Under the pieces are notes generated by a model that saw only the letters and a program-made list of their open reading frames with translations, did no database searches and was not told where the DNA came from. From Opitutia bacterium UBA7350 (lineage in GTDB: Bacteria > Verrucomicrobiota > Verrucomicrobiia > Opitutales > Coraliomargaritaceae), in NCBI GenBank assembly GCA_949524905.1, contig CATINC010000005.1:62001-126000 (forward strand): a stretch of 64,000 nt of DNA, given 5' to 3'. Below, piece by piece: positions 1 to 13,132 of this stretch. A program made the translations under genes and the position numbers. The stretch's first letter is position 1, and each line of letters opens with the position of its first letter.

Positions 1-1
1 A

Positions 2-2803
2 ATTCTCGGTGACAAAAATGGGAATGTTGTGCACCTCCACGAGCGTGATTGTTCCGTACAGCGCCGTCACCAGAAAGTTGTTGAAATCGCACCCTCCATC
101 GGTCTGCCAGATAAAGTCCGTGCCGACCTTTGTGATGCCGCCGTCAAGATTGCAAAATCCATCGGTTACTACAGTGCCGGTACGGTCGAATTTCTCTACG
201 ACCTCAACACCGACGAATGGTTCTTTATCGAAATGAATCCTCGGATTCAGGTGGAGCACACCGTAACTGAAGTCATCACCGGTATCGACATCGTGCGCAG
301 TCAGATTCTCATCGCGCAAGGGCATAGTCTCCACAGTAAAGCCGTTGGAATCCCCCAACAGGAAGACATCCCGCGTAACGGCGTCGCCATTCAGGCACGT
401 ATCACGACCGAGGATCCCGAAAAAAATTTCGCGCCTGATTATGGCAAAATCGTAAACTATCGTTCTGCTGCAGGCTTCGGTATCCGGCTCGACGGTGCAA
501 TGGGTGATACGGGTGCGGTGATCACGCCGTACTACGATTCCCTGCTCGTAAAACTCACTGCATCGGCTCGTACTTTTGAGCTCGCGATCCAACGCATGGA
601 TCGTGCCCTGCGCGAAATGCGAATTCGGGGAGTGAAAACGAATATTCCATTTATTGAAAACGTGGTGAACCATCCGATTTTTGTGTCGGGTAAAGCAACC
701 ACCACTCTGATCGATACTTCCAAAGAACTCTTTGATTTTAAGCGACGCCGCGACCGCGCAACAAAGCTGCTCAAGCTCTTGGGTGAAACGATTGTCAACG
801 GCAATGATCAAGTGAAAGGCCGACCCGTTCCCGTGATGGATTTGCCGGTGATTGTTCCGGAAGTGGACCACACCAAAAAACTCCCCAAGGGCACAAAGGA
901 TTATCTCAATCAACACGGGCCAGAAAGATTTGCTGAGTGGACTCGTTCACAGAAGAAATTATTGGTGACCGACACAACCATGCGGGATGCGCACCAGTCA
1001 CTATTGGCGGCGCGGATGCGCAGTTACGATCAACTTATTGTGGCAGATGCAATCGCCCAGCGAGCGGGTGATCTTTTCTCGCTAGAATGCTGGGGCGGGG
1101 CGACCTTCGATACTTCTATGCGCTTCTTGCATGAGAACCCTTTTAAACGACTCCAGCGCTTGCGAGAGCGGATTCCGAATGTTTGCTTCCAAATGCTTCT
1201 GCGTGGTGCTAATGGAGTGGGTTACTCGAATTATCCGGATAACGTCATTCGTGGATTTATCCAACATTCAGCTGAGTCTGGCATGGATATTTTCCGCGTC
1301 TTTGACTCTCTGAATTACCTGCCTAATCTAAAGGTTGCGATGGAATCGATTCGTAAGCACACCAACTCGGTCTGCGAAGCGACGATCTGTTACACGGGCG
1401 ACATCCTCGATCGTAAGCGCGATAAATATACCCTGAAATACTATGTCGATATGGCGCAAGAACTGGAACGTATGGGAGCGCACATGCTTGCTTTGAAGGA
1501 TATGTCCGGACTTTGTACCCCTCACGCAGTCTACAAACTCGTCAAAGCCCTGCGTCAAAAGGTAGGCATTCCAATTCATTTCCACACCCACGATTCTTCA
1601 GGGATAGCCGGAGCTTCCATTATCAAAGCTGCTGAAGCCGGGGTCGATGTAGTGGATCTCGCAGTCTCTTCGCTCTCTGGCTTGACTTCGCAACCCAATC
1701 TCAATTCCACGATCCATGCCCTGCGAGGGAATCCGCGTGATACCAAACTCGACCTAGCTTTCTTTAATGAGCTCTCGATCTACTGGGAGGCTGTTCGCCA
1801 ATTCTATGGTCCATTCGACACGAGCCCCAAATTTGGCTCAGCAGAAGTTTACACTCACGAGATGCCCGGTGGACAGTATACCAATCTTCGAGAACAAGCG
1901 AGGGCACTGGGACTCGGTGCCCGCTGGCCGGAAGTGGTGCGTTATTACCACGAAGTCAACGAACTACTGGGTGACATTGTGAAGGTGACGCCTTCTTCAA
2001 AAGTGGTGGGCGACTTGGCGATGTTCTTACTCACAAAAGGGGTTGAACCTGCCGACCTTTTAAATCTTGAGCCTGGAACTGCCTTTCCGGAATCGGTGGT
2101 GGATATGCTTTCTGGTGGCCTGGGGCAACCTAAGGGTGGTTGGCCAAAGGCGGTCCAAAAAGTTGTCCTCGGCGATCGCAAACCTTTTAAAGGTCGCCCG
2201 AGTAGCCGTGCAGAGAAATTTGACCTTGAGGCGACGCGGACCGATTTAAAGAAACGCTTTAAACGACCCATCCACGACGATGACCTCTACGCCTATCTCA
2301 TGTATCCGCAGGTCTATAATGACCTCGATAAATTTGTGAGCGAATACGGTCATGCGCGTGTCCTCCCGACCCCCGCTTTTTTCTACGGCCTCAAACCCGG
2401 CGAAGAAATCACCGTTGAGATTGAGCAAGGCAAGAATCTTATCATTAAACTCATTTACGTCTCCGAGCCTAATGAGAGTGGTGAACGTACCCTTACCTTT
2501 GAACTCAACGGTCGCGCCCGCGAATGCGTCATCCTCGACCGTTCCGTCAAGAGCGAGACCCGCAAACGCGCCAAGGCCGATCCCGCCAACAACAAAGAGG
2601 TCGGTGCGCCCATCCCAGCGATGGTCAGCAGCGTCACTGCCACGGTCGGGCAAAAGGTCAAAGCCAAGGAAAAACTCTGCGTGCTGGAAGCGATGAAGAT
2701 GCAAACCACGGTGTATGCCCTCACCGACGGGGTCATTGACGCGGTCGAAGTTCAGGCCGGCGATCAGGTTGACAGTAAGGACCTCCTCGTGCGACTGAGA
2801 TAA
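2..2803 (+). CDS. pyc: pyruvate carboxylase, 5'-truncated by window edge
   Basis: Biotin enzyme that carboxylates pyruvate to oxaloacetate (anaplerosis). The frame is open from base 2 (ILGDKNGNVVHLHERD), so the ORF-track GTG at 29 is internal and roughly 200 N-terminal residues lie outside the window. Seen in order: the end of the biotin carboxylase domain with EMNPRIQVEHTVTE; the carboxyltransferase domain starting near LLVTDTTMRDAHQSLLAAR, about a third of the way along; and a C-terminal biotinyl domain with EAMKMQTT, whose lysine is the biotin site. All three domains in one chain, with the PYC-type carboxyltransferase start, argue for pyruvate carboxylase rather than a two-subunit oxaloacetate decarboxylase. 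It converges on the next gene with 6 bp between the stops. Confidence 0.95.
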   Translation: MLGDKNGNVVHLHERDCSVQRRHQKVVEIAPSIGLPDKVRADLCDAAVKIAKSIGYYSAGTVEFLYDLNTDEWFFIEMNPRIQVEHTVTEVITGIDIVRSQILIAQGHSLHSKAVGIPQQEDIPRNGVAIQARITTEDPEKNFAPDYGKIVNYRSAAGFGIRLDGAMGDTGAVITPYYDSLLVKLTASARTFELAIQRMDRALREMRIRGVKTNIPFIENVVNHPIFVSGKATTTLIDTSKELFDFKRRRDRATKLLKLLGETIVNGNDQVKGRPVPVMDLPVIVPEVDHTKKLPKGTKDYLNQHGPERFAEWTRSQKKLLVTDTTMRDAHQSLLAARMRSYDQLIVADAIAQRAGDLFSLECWGGATFDTSMRFLHENPFKRLQRLRERIPNVCFQMLLRGANGVGYSNYPDNVIRGFIQHSAESGMDIFRVFDSLNYLPNLKVAMESIRKHTNSVCEATICYTGDILDRKRDKYTLKYYVDMAQELERMGAHMLALKDMSGLCTPHAVYKLVKALRQKVGIPIHFHTHDSSGIAGASIIKAAEAGVDVVDLAVSSLSGLTSQPNLNSTIHALRGNPRDTKLDLAFFNELSIYWEAVRQFYGPFDTSPKFGSAEVYTHEMPGGQYTNLREQARALGLGARWPEVVRYYHEVNELLGDIVKVTPSSKVVGDLAMFLLTKGVEPADLLNLEPGTAFPESVVDMLSGGLGQPKGGWPKAVQKVVLGDRKPFKGRPSSRAEKFDLEATRTDLKKRFKRPIHDDDLYAYLMYPQVYNDLDKFVSEYGHARVLPTPAFFYGLKPGEEITVEIEQGKNLIIKLIYVSEPNESGERTLTFELNGRARECVILDRSVKSETRKRAKADPANNKEVGAPIPAMVSSVTATVGQKVKAKEKLCVLEAMKMQTTVYALTDGVIDAVEVQAGDQVDSKDLLVRLR

Positions 2804-2809
2804 TTTAAA

Positions 2810-4669
<1,860 letters not shown>

Positions 4670-4703
4670 GTTTTTCGGGTAAATCTGCTGTGGGTACTTA
4701 CGG

Positions 4704-5597
4704 CTATCGAGTGAGGGGATCGCCCATATTCATGAGGGGCAAGGGGGTGGGTGAATCTCCATTTAGGAAGTATATTTTACTGGAGGGGTTGGCGGAGATT
4801 TCTTTGAGGGCTTCGAGCGCTTGGATTTGAACGTATGCAGGGTTTTTAGCGATGGCTTCATTGAGTTTGGTGATTTCGTAGGCTTGGGCGTCGGCGAGGA
4901 TTTCACGTTGTTTTGCCTCTAGTTCTGCGGCTTCGCGGTCAGCTTGGGCTTTCGCAATGATTTGCTGTTGCTCGGTACGGAAGCGCTCGAGTTCGGCTTT
5001 TTGTTTTTCAACTTCCTGTTCGCGTTCTTTTTTAGATTCGATGGCACGGGTGATAAACGGGGGGAGGCTGATGTCGCGAATGAGGATGTCGAGGCAGACG
5101 ATGCCACGTTCATTGAGATAATCACTCATAGAATTATAGATAGCGGACTGAAGGTTTTCCTGTGTTTCTTGAAGGAAGAAATCTTCGGCACGGACGATGC
5201 TTTTGCCCTGCTCGCGTACAACAGAGCGAAGTTTGGGTTGTATCTGGACTCGTACCGCGTCTTCAAAGGTACCTGTTTCTTGAAGAATACGGGGGGCCTC
5301 TTCGCCATCGATGCGGAATTTTATACTGACGTCTACGCTTGTGGTAAGCTGATCCTGAGAGGGGACGCCTGCGCTCTCCTTGAGTTCTTTTTCACGAATG
5401 TCGTAGAAGGTGAATTCATAGAGGGGATTGACGGGGATGGTGAGGCCCTCTCGATAGGGCTCGTCAACAACTTCGCCAAAGAGGGTGGCGACAGCAACGT
5501 GTCCGGCTGGGACGCTGACAAACAAGCGTGAGCCTCCGAGTAAAACGAGGAGTACGAGTGCGATGAGTATGGTTGTGGTGAGGGTGCTTTTATTCAT
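4704..5597 (-). CDS. SPFH/band 7 (prohibitin/HflC-like) membrane protein
   Basis: Membrane-anchored SPFH-domain protein of 297 residues. One N-terminal transmembrane segment (about residues 8-28, [20 protein letters not shown]) is followed by a band 7 domain with [15 protein letters not shown], then a charged coiled coil (about 185-245, [19 protein letters not shown]) rich in Ala, Glu and Lys. SPFH proteins oligomerise in membranes and often regulate FtsH proteases or form microdomains. Whether this one is HflC, prohibitin or flotillin-like cannot be settled here. There is no hflK partner beside it, which argues against a classical HflKC pair. It is divergent from queG and probably co-transcribed with the downstream topoisomerase gene. 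Confidence 0.8.
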   Translation of the reverse strand: MNKSTLTTTILIALVLLVLLGGSRLFVSVPAGHVAVATLFGEVVDEPYREGLTIPVNPLYEFTFYDIREKELKESAGVPSQDQLTTSVDVSIKFRIDGEEAPRILQETGTFEDAVRVQIQPKLRSVVREQGKSIVRAEDFFLQETQENLQSAIYNSMSDYLNERGIVCLDILIRDISLPPFITRAIESKKEREQEVEKQKAELERFRTEQQQIIAKAQADREAAELEAKQREILADAQAYEITKLNEAIAKNPAYVQIQALEALKEISANPSSKIYFLNGDSPTPLPLMNMGDPLTR

Positions 5598-5659
5598 GTT
5601 TTTGATTGAGAGACAGTTTCTCGTGGCTGTCAGTAGAAAATAGTTTAAATATTTAAAAG

Positions 5660-6682
5660 ATGAAAATTAGCGGTGCAGCCATAAAAGTGGATTTGACATC
5701 CAAGGCGAAGGACCTCGGATTTGCAGCTCTGGAGGTGAGTTCAGTGCCGGTGGATTTGCGTCAGGATTATTACCGTGAGTGGATTGCGAGTGGCCAGCAT
5801 GGCGGCATGGACTGGATGGAGCGGAATAATGATCGCCGTTTGCAGCCGGAGGCTTTGATTCCCGAGGCTCGTAGCATTGTGGTGGTGAGTCTTAATTATT
5901 ACCAGCCCGATCCCCAGCGGGGGTTTCGCATCGCAAAATATGCGCTCGGGGATGATTACCACAACTTGATATTGAAGCGTTTAAAGCAGTTATGCCGCGT
6001 TATGCGGGAGGAATATGGTGGGGTACAGCGACCTTACGTGGACACTGGGCCAGTTTTGGAGAAGCCCATTGCGGCAGCAGCGGGATTGGGTTGGCAGGGT
6101 AAGAGTACAATTTTGATCGAGCCCAAACGGGGTACTTGGTCGTTTTTAGGAACAATCGTGACAACGCTGGATTTGCCGAGCGGGCAAGCGGTGAAGGATC
6201 GTTGTGGAAGTTGCACGCGTTGCATTGAAGTGTGTCCGACTCAAGCGATCACGGCTCCATATCAATTGGATGCGCGTCGCTGCATTGCTTATCTGACCAT
6301 TGAGCATGATGGGGCCATTCCTCTGGAGTTTCGTGAGTCAGTGGGGGATCGTTTGTTTGGCTGCGATGAATGTTTAGATGTTTGCCCCTGGAATCGCTGG
6401 GCGGTCGTAACTAAGGAAGCACGGTTCGCGCCGCGGGATCTCCCGCTCATGCGGGAGATGTTGCGATGGGAAGAATGCGAATTTAGCGAGCGTTTTAGGG
6501 GGTCGCCGATGCGGCGCTTAAAACTGCAACGATTTAAGCGCAACATTTGCGTGGTTTTGGGAAATGTCGGCACGGGTATGGATGTGCCTGCGTTAAAAGC
6601 GGTGGCGCAAGGCAAGGATGCCTTGCTGGCGGAGCATGCTAGCTGGGCTCTGGAGCGTATCCAATCACGAAGTGATGCTTAG
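5660..6682 (+). CDS. queG: epoxyqueuosine reductase QueG
   Basis: Last step of queuosine synthesis: reduces epoxyqueuosine to queuosine in tRNA, using cobalamin and two 4Fe-4S clusters. Visible are the N-terminal domain with VDTGPVLEKPIA and GLGWQGKST, and the ferredoxin-like motifs CGSCTRCIEVCP (about 182-192) and CDECLDVCPWN (about 235-245). The 340-residue length is normal for the bacterial enzyme. A C-terminal HEAT-like stretch (LKAVAQGKDALLAEHASWALERI) is also seen in some homologues. The last 4 bp overlap the end of folA, which converges from the other strand. Confidence 0.93.
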   Translation: MKISGAAIKVDLTSKAKDLGFAALEVSSVPVDLRQDYYREWIASGQHGGMDWMERNNDRRLQPEALIPEARSIVVVSLNYYQPDPQRGFRIAKYALGDDYHNLILKRLKQLCRVMREEYGGVQRPYVDTGPVLEKPIAAAAGLGWQGKSTILIEPKRGTWSFLGTIVTTLDLPSGQAVKDRCGSCTRCIEVCPTQAITAPYQLDARRCIAYLTIEHDGAIPLEFRESVGDRLFGCDECLDVCPWNRWAVVTKEARFAPRDLPLMREMLRWEECEFSERFRGSPMRRLKLQRFKRNICVVLGNVGTGMDVPALKAVAQGKDALLAEHASWALERIQSRSDA

Positions 6683-7140
6683 TTATGTTCCCAGCGCTCA
6701 ACGGTGAAGTCCGAGTTTTCAATCTCGACGGCTGCAAGGGTAAAGTCGTCTTCAAAACTTGGAAAGAAGGCGTCGCCTTCGCAGGTGCGGTGTACTCGGG
6801 TGAGGTAGAGGGTCTCGCAATGAGGTAGCATTTGGCGATATATATCACCCCCGCCCGCAATCCAGATCGTCTTGTTGGTTTTGAGTTGTTTCAGCTTCTC
6901 GAGATTACTGAGGCAATGAACGCTTGGAATGTTGCGAGGAGTTCGGCTAAGGACATAGGTTTCGCGTCCGGGTAGGGGGCGCCCAATGGAGTCAAAAGTT
7001 TTTCGACCCATGATTAGGATACCGCCCATGGTGGTTTGTTTGAACCATTTGAAATCTTCAGGCAAGTGCCAAGGGATGTCGCCAGCATTTCCGATAACGC
7101 GGTTTTCTGACATGGCGGCGATGGCCCTAAAGTGTTTCAT
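6679..7140 (-). CDS. folA: dihydrofolate reductase
   Basis: Reduces dihydrofolate to tetrahydrofolate with NADPH, regenerating the cofactor consumed by thymidylate synthase. Its 153 residues carry the family signature: AMSENRVIGNAGDIPWHLPEDFKWFK at the N-terminus, MGRKTFDSIGRPLPGRETYVLS in the middle, and the nucleotide-binding IAGGGDIYRQML. The gene follows thyA by only 14 bp on the same strand, so the two are almost certainly co-transcribed, which makes metabolic sense because ThyA oxidises the folate that FolA reduces. Confidence 0.95.
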   Translation of the reverse strand: MKHFRAIAAMSENRVIGNAGDIPWHLPEDFKWFKQTTMGGILIMGRKTFDSIGRPLPGRETYVLSRTPRNIPSVHCLSNLEKLKQLKTNKTIWIAGGGDIYRQMLPHCETLYLTRVHRTCEGDAFFPSFEDDFTLAAVEIENSDFTVERWEHN

Positions 7141-7154
7141 TTATCTGTATTGGC

Positions 7155-7949
7155 TTAGACCGCGATAGGAGCCTTGATGGCTGGGTGGGGGTCGTAATTA
7201 AGCAGTTCAAAGTCTTCATAGCTGAAGCCATCGATGGTTATGACTTCGGGGTTGAGTCGCATTTGAGGGCAGGCTCTGGGTTTACGGGATAGTTGCTCAC
7301 GGGCTTGCTCTACATGGTTGGCGTAAAGGTGAAGGTCGCCGAAAGTATGAACAAATTCTTTAGGTTTAAGGTCGCAGACCTGAGCAACCATCATGGTAAG
7401 TAGGGCATAGGAGGCGATATTGAAAGGGACGCCTAGAAAAATGTCGGCACTGCGTTGGTAGAGTTGGCAACTGAGTTCACCGTTAGCTACGTAGAATTGA
7501 AAGAGTGCGTGGCAGGGTGGAAGTGCCATGTGTTGAATTTCTCCTGGATTCCAAGCGCAAACGATGTGACGGCGGCTATCGGGATTTTTTTTTAGGTCTT
7601 GGATAAGGTTTGCAATTTGATCCACGCGAGTGCCATCGGAAGCAGTCCAATCACGCCATTGCGCTCCATAGACTCGGCCTAGGTCACCATTTTTATCGGC
7701 CCATTCATCCCAGATGCTGACTTTGTTTTCACGCAGGTAGGCGATGTTAGTTTCTCCTTTAAGGAACCAAAGGAGTTCGTGAATGATAGAGCGCAGGTGA
7801 AGTTTTTTAGTCGTGAGTAAAGGAAAATCGGGATTTAGAGAGAAACGAGCCTGCGCTCCAAAGATAGAGTAGGTACCAGTGCCGGTGCGATCGTCGCGGT
7901 AGGTGCCTGTTTCAAGAACGGTTTTGAGTAGGTCTAAGTAACTTTTCAT
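7155..7949 (-). CDS. thyA: thymidylate synthase
   Basis: Makes dTMP from dUMP using methylene-tetrahydrofolate. The 264 residues match the classical ThyA length. Seen are RTGTGT near residue 21, the nucleophilic cysteine in [12 protein letters not shown] (Cys146), the [18 protein letters not shown] segment, and the C-terminal [11 protein letters not shown], which resembles the [11 protein letters not shown] tail of other ThyA enzymes. A DUF721 gene lies 42 bp upstream and folA lies downstream. Confidence 0.97.
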   Translation of the reverse strand: MKSYLDLLKTVLETGTYRDDRTGTGTYSIFGAQARFSLNPDFPLLTTKKLHLRSIIHELLWFLKGETNIAYLRENKVSIWDEWADKNGDLGRVYGAQWRDWTASDGTRVDQIANLIQDLKKNPDSRRHIVCAWNPGEIQHMALPPCHALFQFYVANGELSCQLYQRSADIFLGVPFNIASYALLTMMVAQVCDLKPKEFVHTFGDLHLYANHVEQAREQLSRKPRACPQMRLNPEVITIDGFSYEDFELLNYDPHPAIKAPIAV

Positions 7950-7991
7950 TGCTTGGAAATTTCACTGCTAAGTGAGGTGCTGTCAATTTAC

Positions 7992-8354
7992 TTAGCCGCG
8001 AATGACCAGATCTTGAATCGCAGCGCAGTGCGGTAAGCGGGCAATTTTGTTTAGAATGTGCATTTTCTGAAAATTGAGCTCTGTGCGCAGGGTGGGGTTT
8101 GTAACCGAAATGATTAGGGTATGCTCGTCTTTGATGCGAACGGGATTGCATCGGTTCGCTAATTTGCCGAAAACTTCGCCCCAATTTTCAACAAGGGATC
8201 GCTCGGGGCAGGGCTCTTCGATTTTGTAGCGTTCTTTAAAAACAACCAACAAACTATTAAGACTGACCGGCATACGTTTGGAGGACCAGCTAACATTGCG
8301 TGGCAATCCACGAAAATCAGCGATAATGTCTTCAGTTGGTTTGGAAAATGGCAC
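7992..8354 (-). CDS. DUF721 / DciA-like protein
   Basis: A 120-residue protein with the DUF721 pattern: a basic N-terminal region and a conserved core NWGEVFGKLANRCNPVRIKDEHTLIISVTNPTLRTELNFQKMHILNKI. In other bacteria lacking DnaC/DnaI, DUF721 proteins (DciA) help load the replicative helicase DnaB; applying that role here is inference from family membership. It heads a minus-strand group with thyA and folA, so replication and dTMP supply may be co-expressed. The start at 8354 gives MPFSKPTEDI; the out-of-frame ORF starting at 8356 is a shadow. Confidence 0.7.
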   Translation of the reverse strand: MPFSKPTEDIIADFRGLPRNVSWSSKRMPVSLNSLLVVFKERYKIEEPCPERSLVENWGEVFGKLANRCNPVRIKDEHTLIISVTNPTLRTELNFQKMHILNKIARLPHCAAIQDLVIRG

Positions 8355-8514
8355 AAATTAAGCTTGTACGAAGGACAAAATTAAATCCAGCCCATAAGTA
8401 AATATAATTATAATTTCTAATAGCTTACACTGCAGTGATTAAAAAATGTTTTCGATTTCATAAAAAATAACTTGCAAACAGCCCAAAAATGGACCAAAAA
8501 ATTAAACATATTAA

Positions 8515-8606
8515 AGATCTTAGCTCCTGAAAGGGAGCTTGGGGTAACAGAATAAAGTAGACAATGGTAGGCGCACTCCTTAGGGGTAGGGAGTGCGCCT
8601 TTTATT
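8515..8606 (+). ncRNA. candidate small RNA ending in strong terminator
   Basis: The 449-bp gap between the DUF721 gene (minus) and rpsA (plus) contains two consecutive stem-loops: a 6-bp stem AGCTCC/GGAGCT (8522-8539), then, 30 bp later, a perfect 10-bp terminator hairpin with a U tract. No ORF on the plus strand ends there, so the terminator must serve a short transcript starting nearby, or act as an attenuator in the rpsA leader. The 5' end is not defined; no convincing -35/-10 pair was found. I do not recognise it as 6S, tmRNA, SRP or RNase P RNA. Confidence 0.4.
8570..8606 (+). terminator. Rho-independent terminator
   Basis: Perfect 10-bp inverted repeat GGCGCACTCC / GGAGTGCGCC with a 10-base loop, followed by TTTTATTT on the plus strand. 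The minus-strand side lacks a T run, so it is directional. It lies upstream of rpsA and after no annotated gene. Confidence 0.85.
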
Positions 8607-8770
8607 TGCTCGCTTTGTATGGGGCCTGAGCCATTGAGTCGCTCCTTGTGCCGAATTAGGCTTTTATTATGCTTGCCATGTCAGCTCTAGAGGCTAAAAA
8701 TTTTTGGCTCTTTGGATGATTGGTATCATCCTACGGGGCCATCCCAACATAAATTATAACCATCAACCCA

Positions 8771-8792
8771 GTCGCTCGCTTTAGGCAGCGAC
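8771..8792 (+). promoter_or_regulatory. hairpin in rpsA leader
   Basis: A 6-bp inverted repeat GTCGCT / AGCGAC with a 10-base loop ends 11 bp before the rpsA ATG, where a Shine-Dalgarno sequence would be expected; none is visible (acccacgccaaat before ATG). S1 represses its own translation through a structured, SD-poor leader in E. coli. A similar role here is inference. Confidence 0.35.
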
Positions 8793-8803
8793 CCACGCCA
8801 AAT

Positions 8804-10462
<1,659 letters not shown>

Positions 10463-10495
10463 TACGACGCTTTGTTTTGAGTGACTCCACTTTCA

Positions 10496-10524
10496 AGCCC
10501 CCGATTTCCGGGGGCTTTTTTTAT
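10496..10524 (+). terminator. Rho-independent terminator of rpsA
   Basis: A 7-bp stem AGCCCCC / GGGGGCT with a 7-base loop followed by TTTTTTTATTT, 33 bp after the rpsA stop. Confidence 0.9.
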
Positions 10525-10579
10525 TTCAATCATTGATCTATAATTGAACCCTTCTTGGGAAAAAGATTCGATCCACCGC

Positions 10580-13063
10580 ATGCCTAAGCCCGCTCCTAAT
10601 TTCAGTCATCGTTTCTGTGTTGATCTAGCCGGAGGGCAGGTTTATCGCCAAGCTGAAAAACTTTATGAGGGCGGAGCTGTGCGAGAAATAGAGTGGGCAA
10701 ATTCCATGCTTACAGGTGAAGTTAAGGGAGCCGCAGGCATCTATCACCCAAGCCTTAATCTACGATCAACGGTTTTTGTTGAAAATGAATGTAGCTGTCC
10801 TGTTGGTCGCAAAGGCCGCATCTGTTCGCATGCAATAGCATTGTGCCTCCACTATGAGGCCAACCGCAGCGATGTAGATATATCGGTAGACGATCAAGAC
10901 AGTCATCCAAGGGGATGGTTGCTCGAACCGTCAAAACCAAACCTACGCCGACAAGCAGAGGCAAAAGCTCAGGCGCGATGGTCCAATGAGGCAAAAAATT
11001 TCCCAGAGGTCATGCCTGCGGGTGATCCCATGGCAGATTGCCCGGAAAACAAGATTGTAGTGGATGGTTCCACGCAATATCTCGCCATACGCTTGCCTGC
11101 AGGCGGGGATGATTCAATTCGACCGTTGCGTGAAATAATTAAGACAGAAGGTTTCCAGCTTGAACCAAGAAATCGTCGTTGGTGGTTACGTGATCAACAC
11201 AAAGTTCTGAATTTCTTGGCCCTCTATTGGAAACCCTTGCGTGAACAATGGCGTGCATGCTTTACCGCTAATTTTGAAATTAAACTCCAGGGAGTGGAGA
11301 TTTCTAGTCTTCAGGTGGATGCCATCGAAACCGAGGAAGGGTTTCGTTTAGACTTAAGCTTAAGTCGTCAACAGGAGCCTGAATCGGTGCGCCGTGCTAT
11401 GAGCGGAGGCAAGCATTACATCGAAGAAGAGAAAGGGGCGATCACCTTAATCGACCGCAGCGCAGTTAAGGATCTGCATCGCATTGAACGCGCAGTAAGT
11501 GGCCAAGCAGACCGACCCTTCACCTCTGGCTTTTCCAAGAAATTAGGAGCGGAGGAATTAGTAGCGGTAGAGGCTATGCTCGATGATATGGCACCGGGTT
11601 GGGAAGCCCCGCAAGCATGGCAGGCTCGCAGTCGTGCCTTGCGTGATATTGGAGCATTAGCTTCGCCGCCGATACCAGAACATTTTGATCAACGTTTGCG
11701 GAGTTACCAACGCATAGGAGTTGCCTGGTTATGGCATCTTTATCGTCACCAATTAGGGGGGATTTTGGCAGATGAAATGGGCTTAGGTAAAACCCTACAA
11801 GCACTTGCTCTGGTGGCTTGCATACGAAAAAACAATACTCAACTAGAGCCCGCATTGGTCGTCTGCCCGGCCAGTTTGGTGGAAAACTGGTGTCGTGAAG
11901 CAGCGCGATTTACACCAGAATTGAGGGTTTTAAAACATCATGGTTCCGGTCGGGCAAAAGAAGCGGTTGCTCTAGAAGAGGCAGATCTCGTGGTGACTTC
12001 TTATGGGACCCTGCGTCAGGACGGTGAACTAATGGAAACGCTTGACTGGTCGGTGGTGATTGGCGACGAAGCACAGCACATTAAAAATCGTCGTAGTCAA
12101 AATGCGCGTACGCTGACGCGTCTTCATAACGGGGGTCGCTTTTTGCTGACGGGTACCCCGGTCGAAAATTCTTTAGAGGATCTGTATTCCTTATTTGAAT
12201 TTCTTATGCCAGGTTACTTAACCACACCCAACGGTAAATTATCTGGAGAGGAGCGTGCTTGGCATAGTGAAGGGCAGAGCCGCCGTGCGGCAGCCTATAT
12301 ACTTCGTCGAACAAAGCAGGAAGTGGCACCGGAATTACCAGAGAAAATTGAAAAGACTTTTTATTGCGAATTGGGAAGTAAGCAGCAGCGCTTCTACCAA
12401 GAGACACTTGAGAAAACGCGGCGTGAAATTTTTGAAATGGAGATGGCGGGACTATCGGCCGGACGAGTACGGTTTGCGGCCTTTACAGAGTTATTGCGAT
12501 TGCGTCAGGCCTGCGTGGATCCTCGTATATTGGATGCAGGATTTGAAGCGGCAGCATCGGCAAAACTGATGGCTTTTGATGAGATTCTGGCTGAATGTTT
12601 AGATAACGGCGGGCGGATGCTGGTTTTTTCCAGTTTTGTAACTGCTTTGAAATTATTGGCAGAGCATCTAGCATCGGCGGGTCATCGATTTGCTTATTTA
12701 GACGGGCAAACTAAGAAACGTTTGGCAGTCTGTGACGCCTTTAATGATGATCCGAGCATTCCAGTATTTTTAATATCTCTGAAAGCCGGAGGTACTGGTT
12801 TAAATTTAACGGGAGCTGATACGGTCTTACATTACGATCCATGGTGGAATCCTGCGGCTGAATCACAGGCTACCGACCGGGCACATCGGATTGGCCAGGA
12901 ACGGGTTGTGACGAGCATCAAACTTATTGCGGCCAATACCATTGAAGAGAAAGTCTTGGAATTACAAAAGCGCAAAGCCGAGCTTTTAACCGAGCTCTTT
13001 GAGGAATCAGCGGCCGCTAATGCAAAGGTCAGCATTGAAGATATCAAAGGCCTCTTGGATTAA
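10580..13063 (+). CDS. SWIM zinc-finger SNF2-family ATPase
   Basis: Double-stranded-DNA translocase of the SNF2 superfamily, 827 residues from the ATG chosen here; the track's TTG at 10544 adds 12 unlikely residues and overlaps the terminator region. The N-terminal SWIM zinc finger (about 66-90) shows [19 protein letters not shown]. The ATPase core has motif [15 protein letters not shown] (near 397), motif II DEAQ (DEAQHIKN), motif [24 protein letters not shown], and C-terminal motifs [12 protein letters not shown] and [11 protein letters not shown]. Bacterial SWIM-SNF2 proteins are HepA/RapA-like in their core, but their targets are mostly unknown. It appears to be a single-gene unit. Confidence 0.88.
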   Translation: MPKPAPNFSHRFCVDLAGGQVYRQAEKLYEGGAVREIEWANSMLTGEVKGAAGIYHPSLNLRSTVFVENECSCPVGRKGRICSHAIALCLHYEANRSDVDISVDDQDSHPRGWLLEPSKPNLRRQAEAKAQARWSNEAKNFPEVMPAGDPMADCPENKIVVDGSTQYLAIRLPAGGDDSIRPLREIIKTEGFQLEPRNRRWWLRDQHKVLNFLALYWKPLREQWRACFTANFEIKLQGVEISSLQVDAIETEEGFRLDLSLSRQQEPESVRRAMSGGKHYIEEEKGAITLIDRSAVKDLHRIERAVSGQADRPFTSGFSKKLGAEELVAVEAMLDDMAPGWEAPQAWQARSRALRDIGALASPPIPEHFDQRLRSYQRIGVAWLWHLYRHQLGGILADEMGLGKTLQALALVACIRKNNTQLEPALVVCPASLVENWCREAARFTPELRVLKHHGSGRAKEAVALEEADLVVTSYGTLRQDGELMETLDWSVVIGDEAQHIKNRRSQNARTLTRLHNGGRFLLTGTPVENSLEDLYSLFEFLMPGYLTTPNGKLSGEERAWHSEGQSRRAAAYILRRTKQEVAPELPEKIEKTFYCELGSKQQRFYQETLEKTRREIFEMEMAGLSAGRVRFAAFTELLRLRQACVDPRILDAGFEAAASAKLMAFDEILAECLDNGGRMLVFSSFVTALKLLAEHLASAGHRFAYLDGQTKKRLAVCDAFNDDPSIPVFLISLKAGGTGLNLTGADTVLHYDPWWNPAAESQATDRAHRIGQERVVTSIKLIAANTIEEKVLELQKRKAELLTELFEESAAANAKVSIEDIKGLLD

Positions 13064-13132
13064 TATTGCGAATGAAAGTGGTGGGATCGGTCTTGCTTCC
13101 TGCGGATCCGTCCTTTTGCTGGAGTTAAGAAT

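Noticed and set aside
4944-5531. 195-residue plus-strand ORF
   Set aside because: Antisense to the SPFH gene; composition ([12 protein letters not shown]) reflects the coiled-coil codons read backwards.
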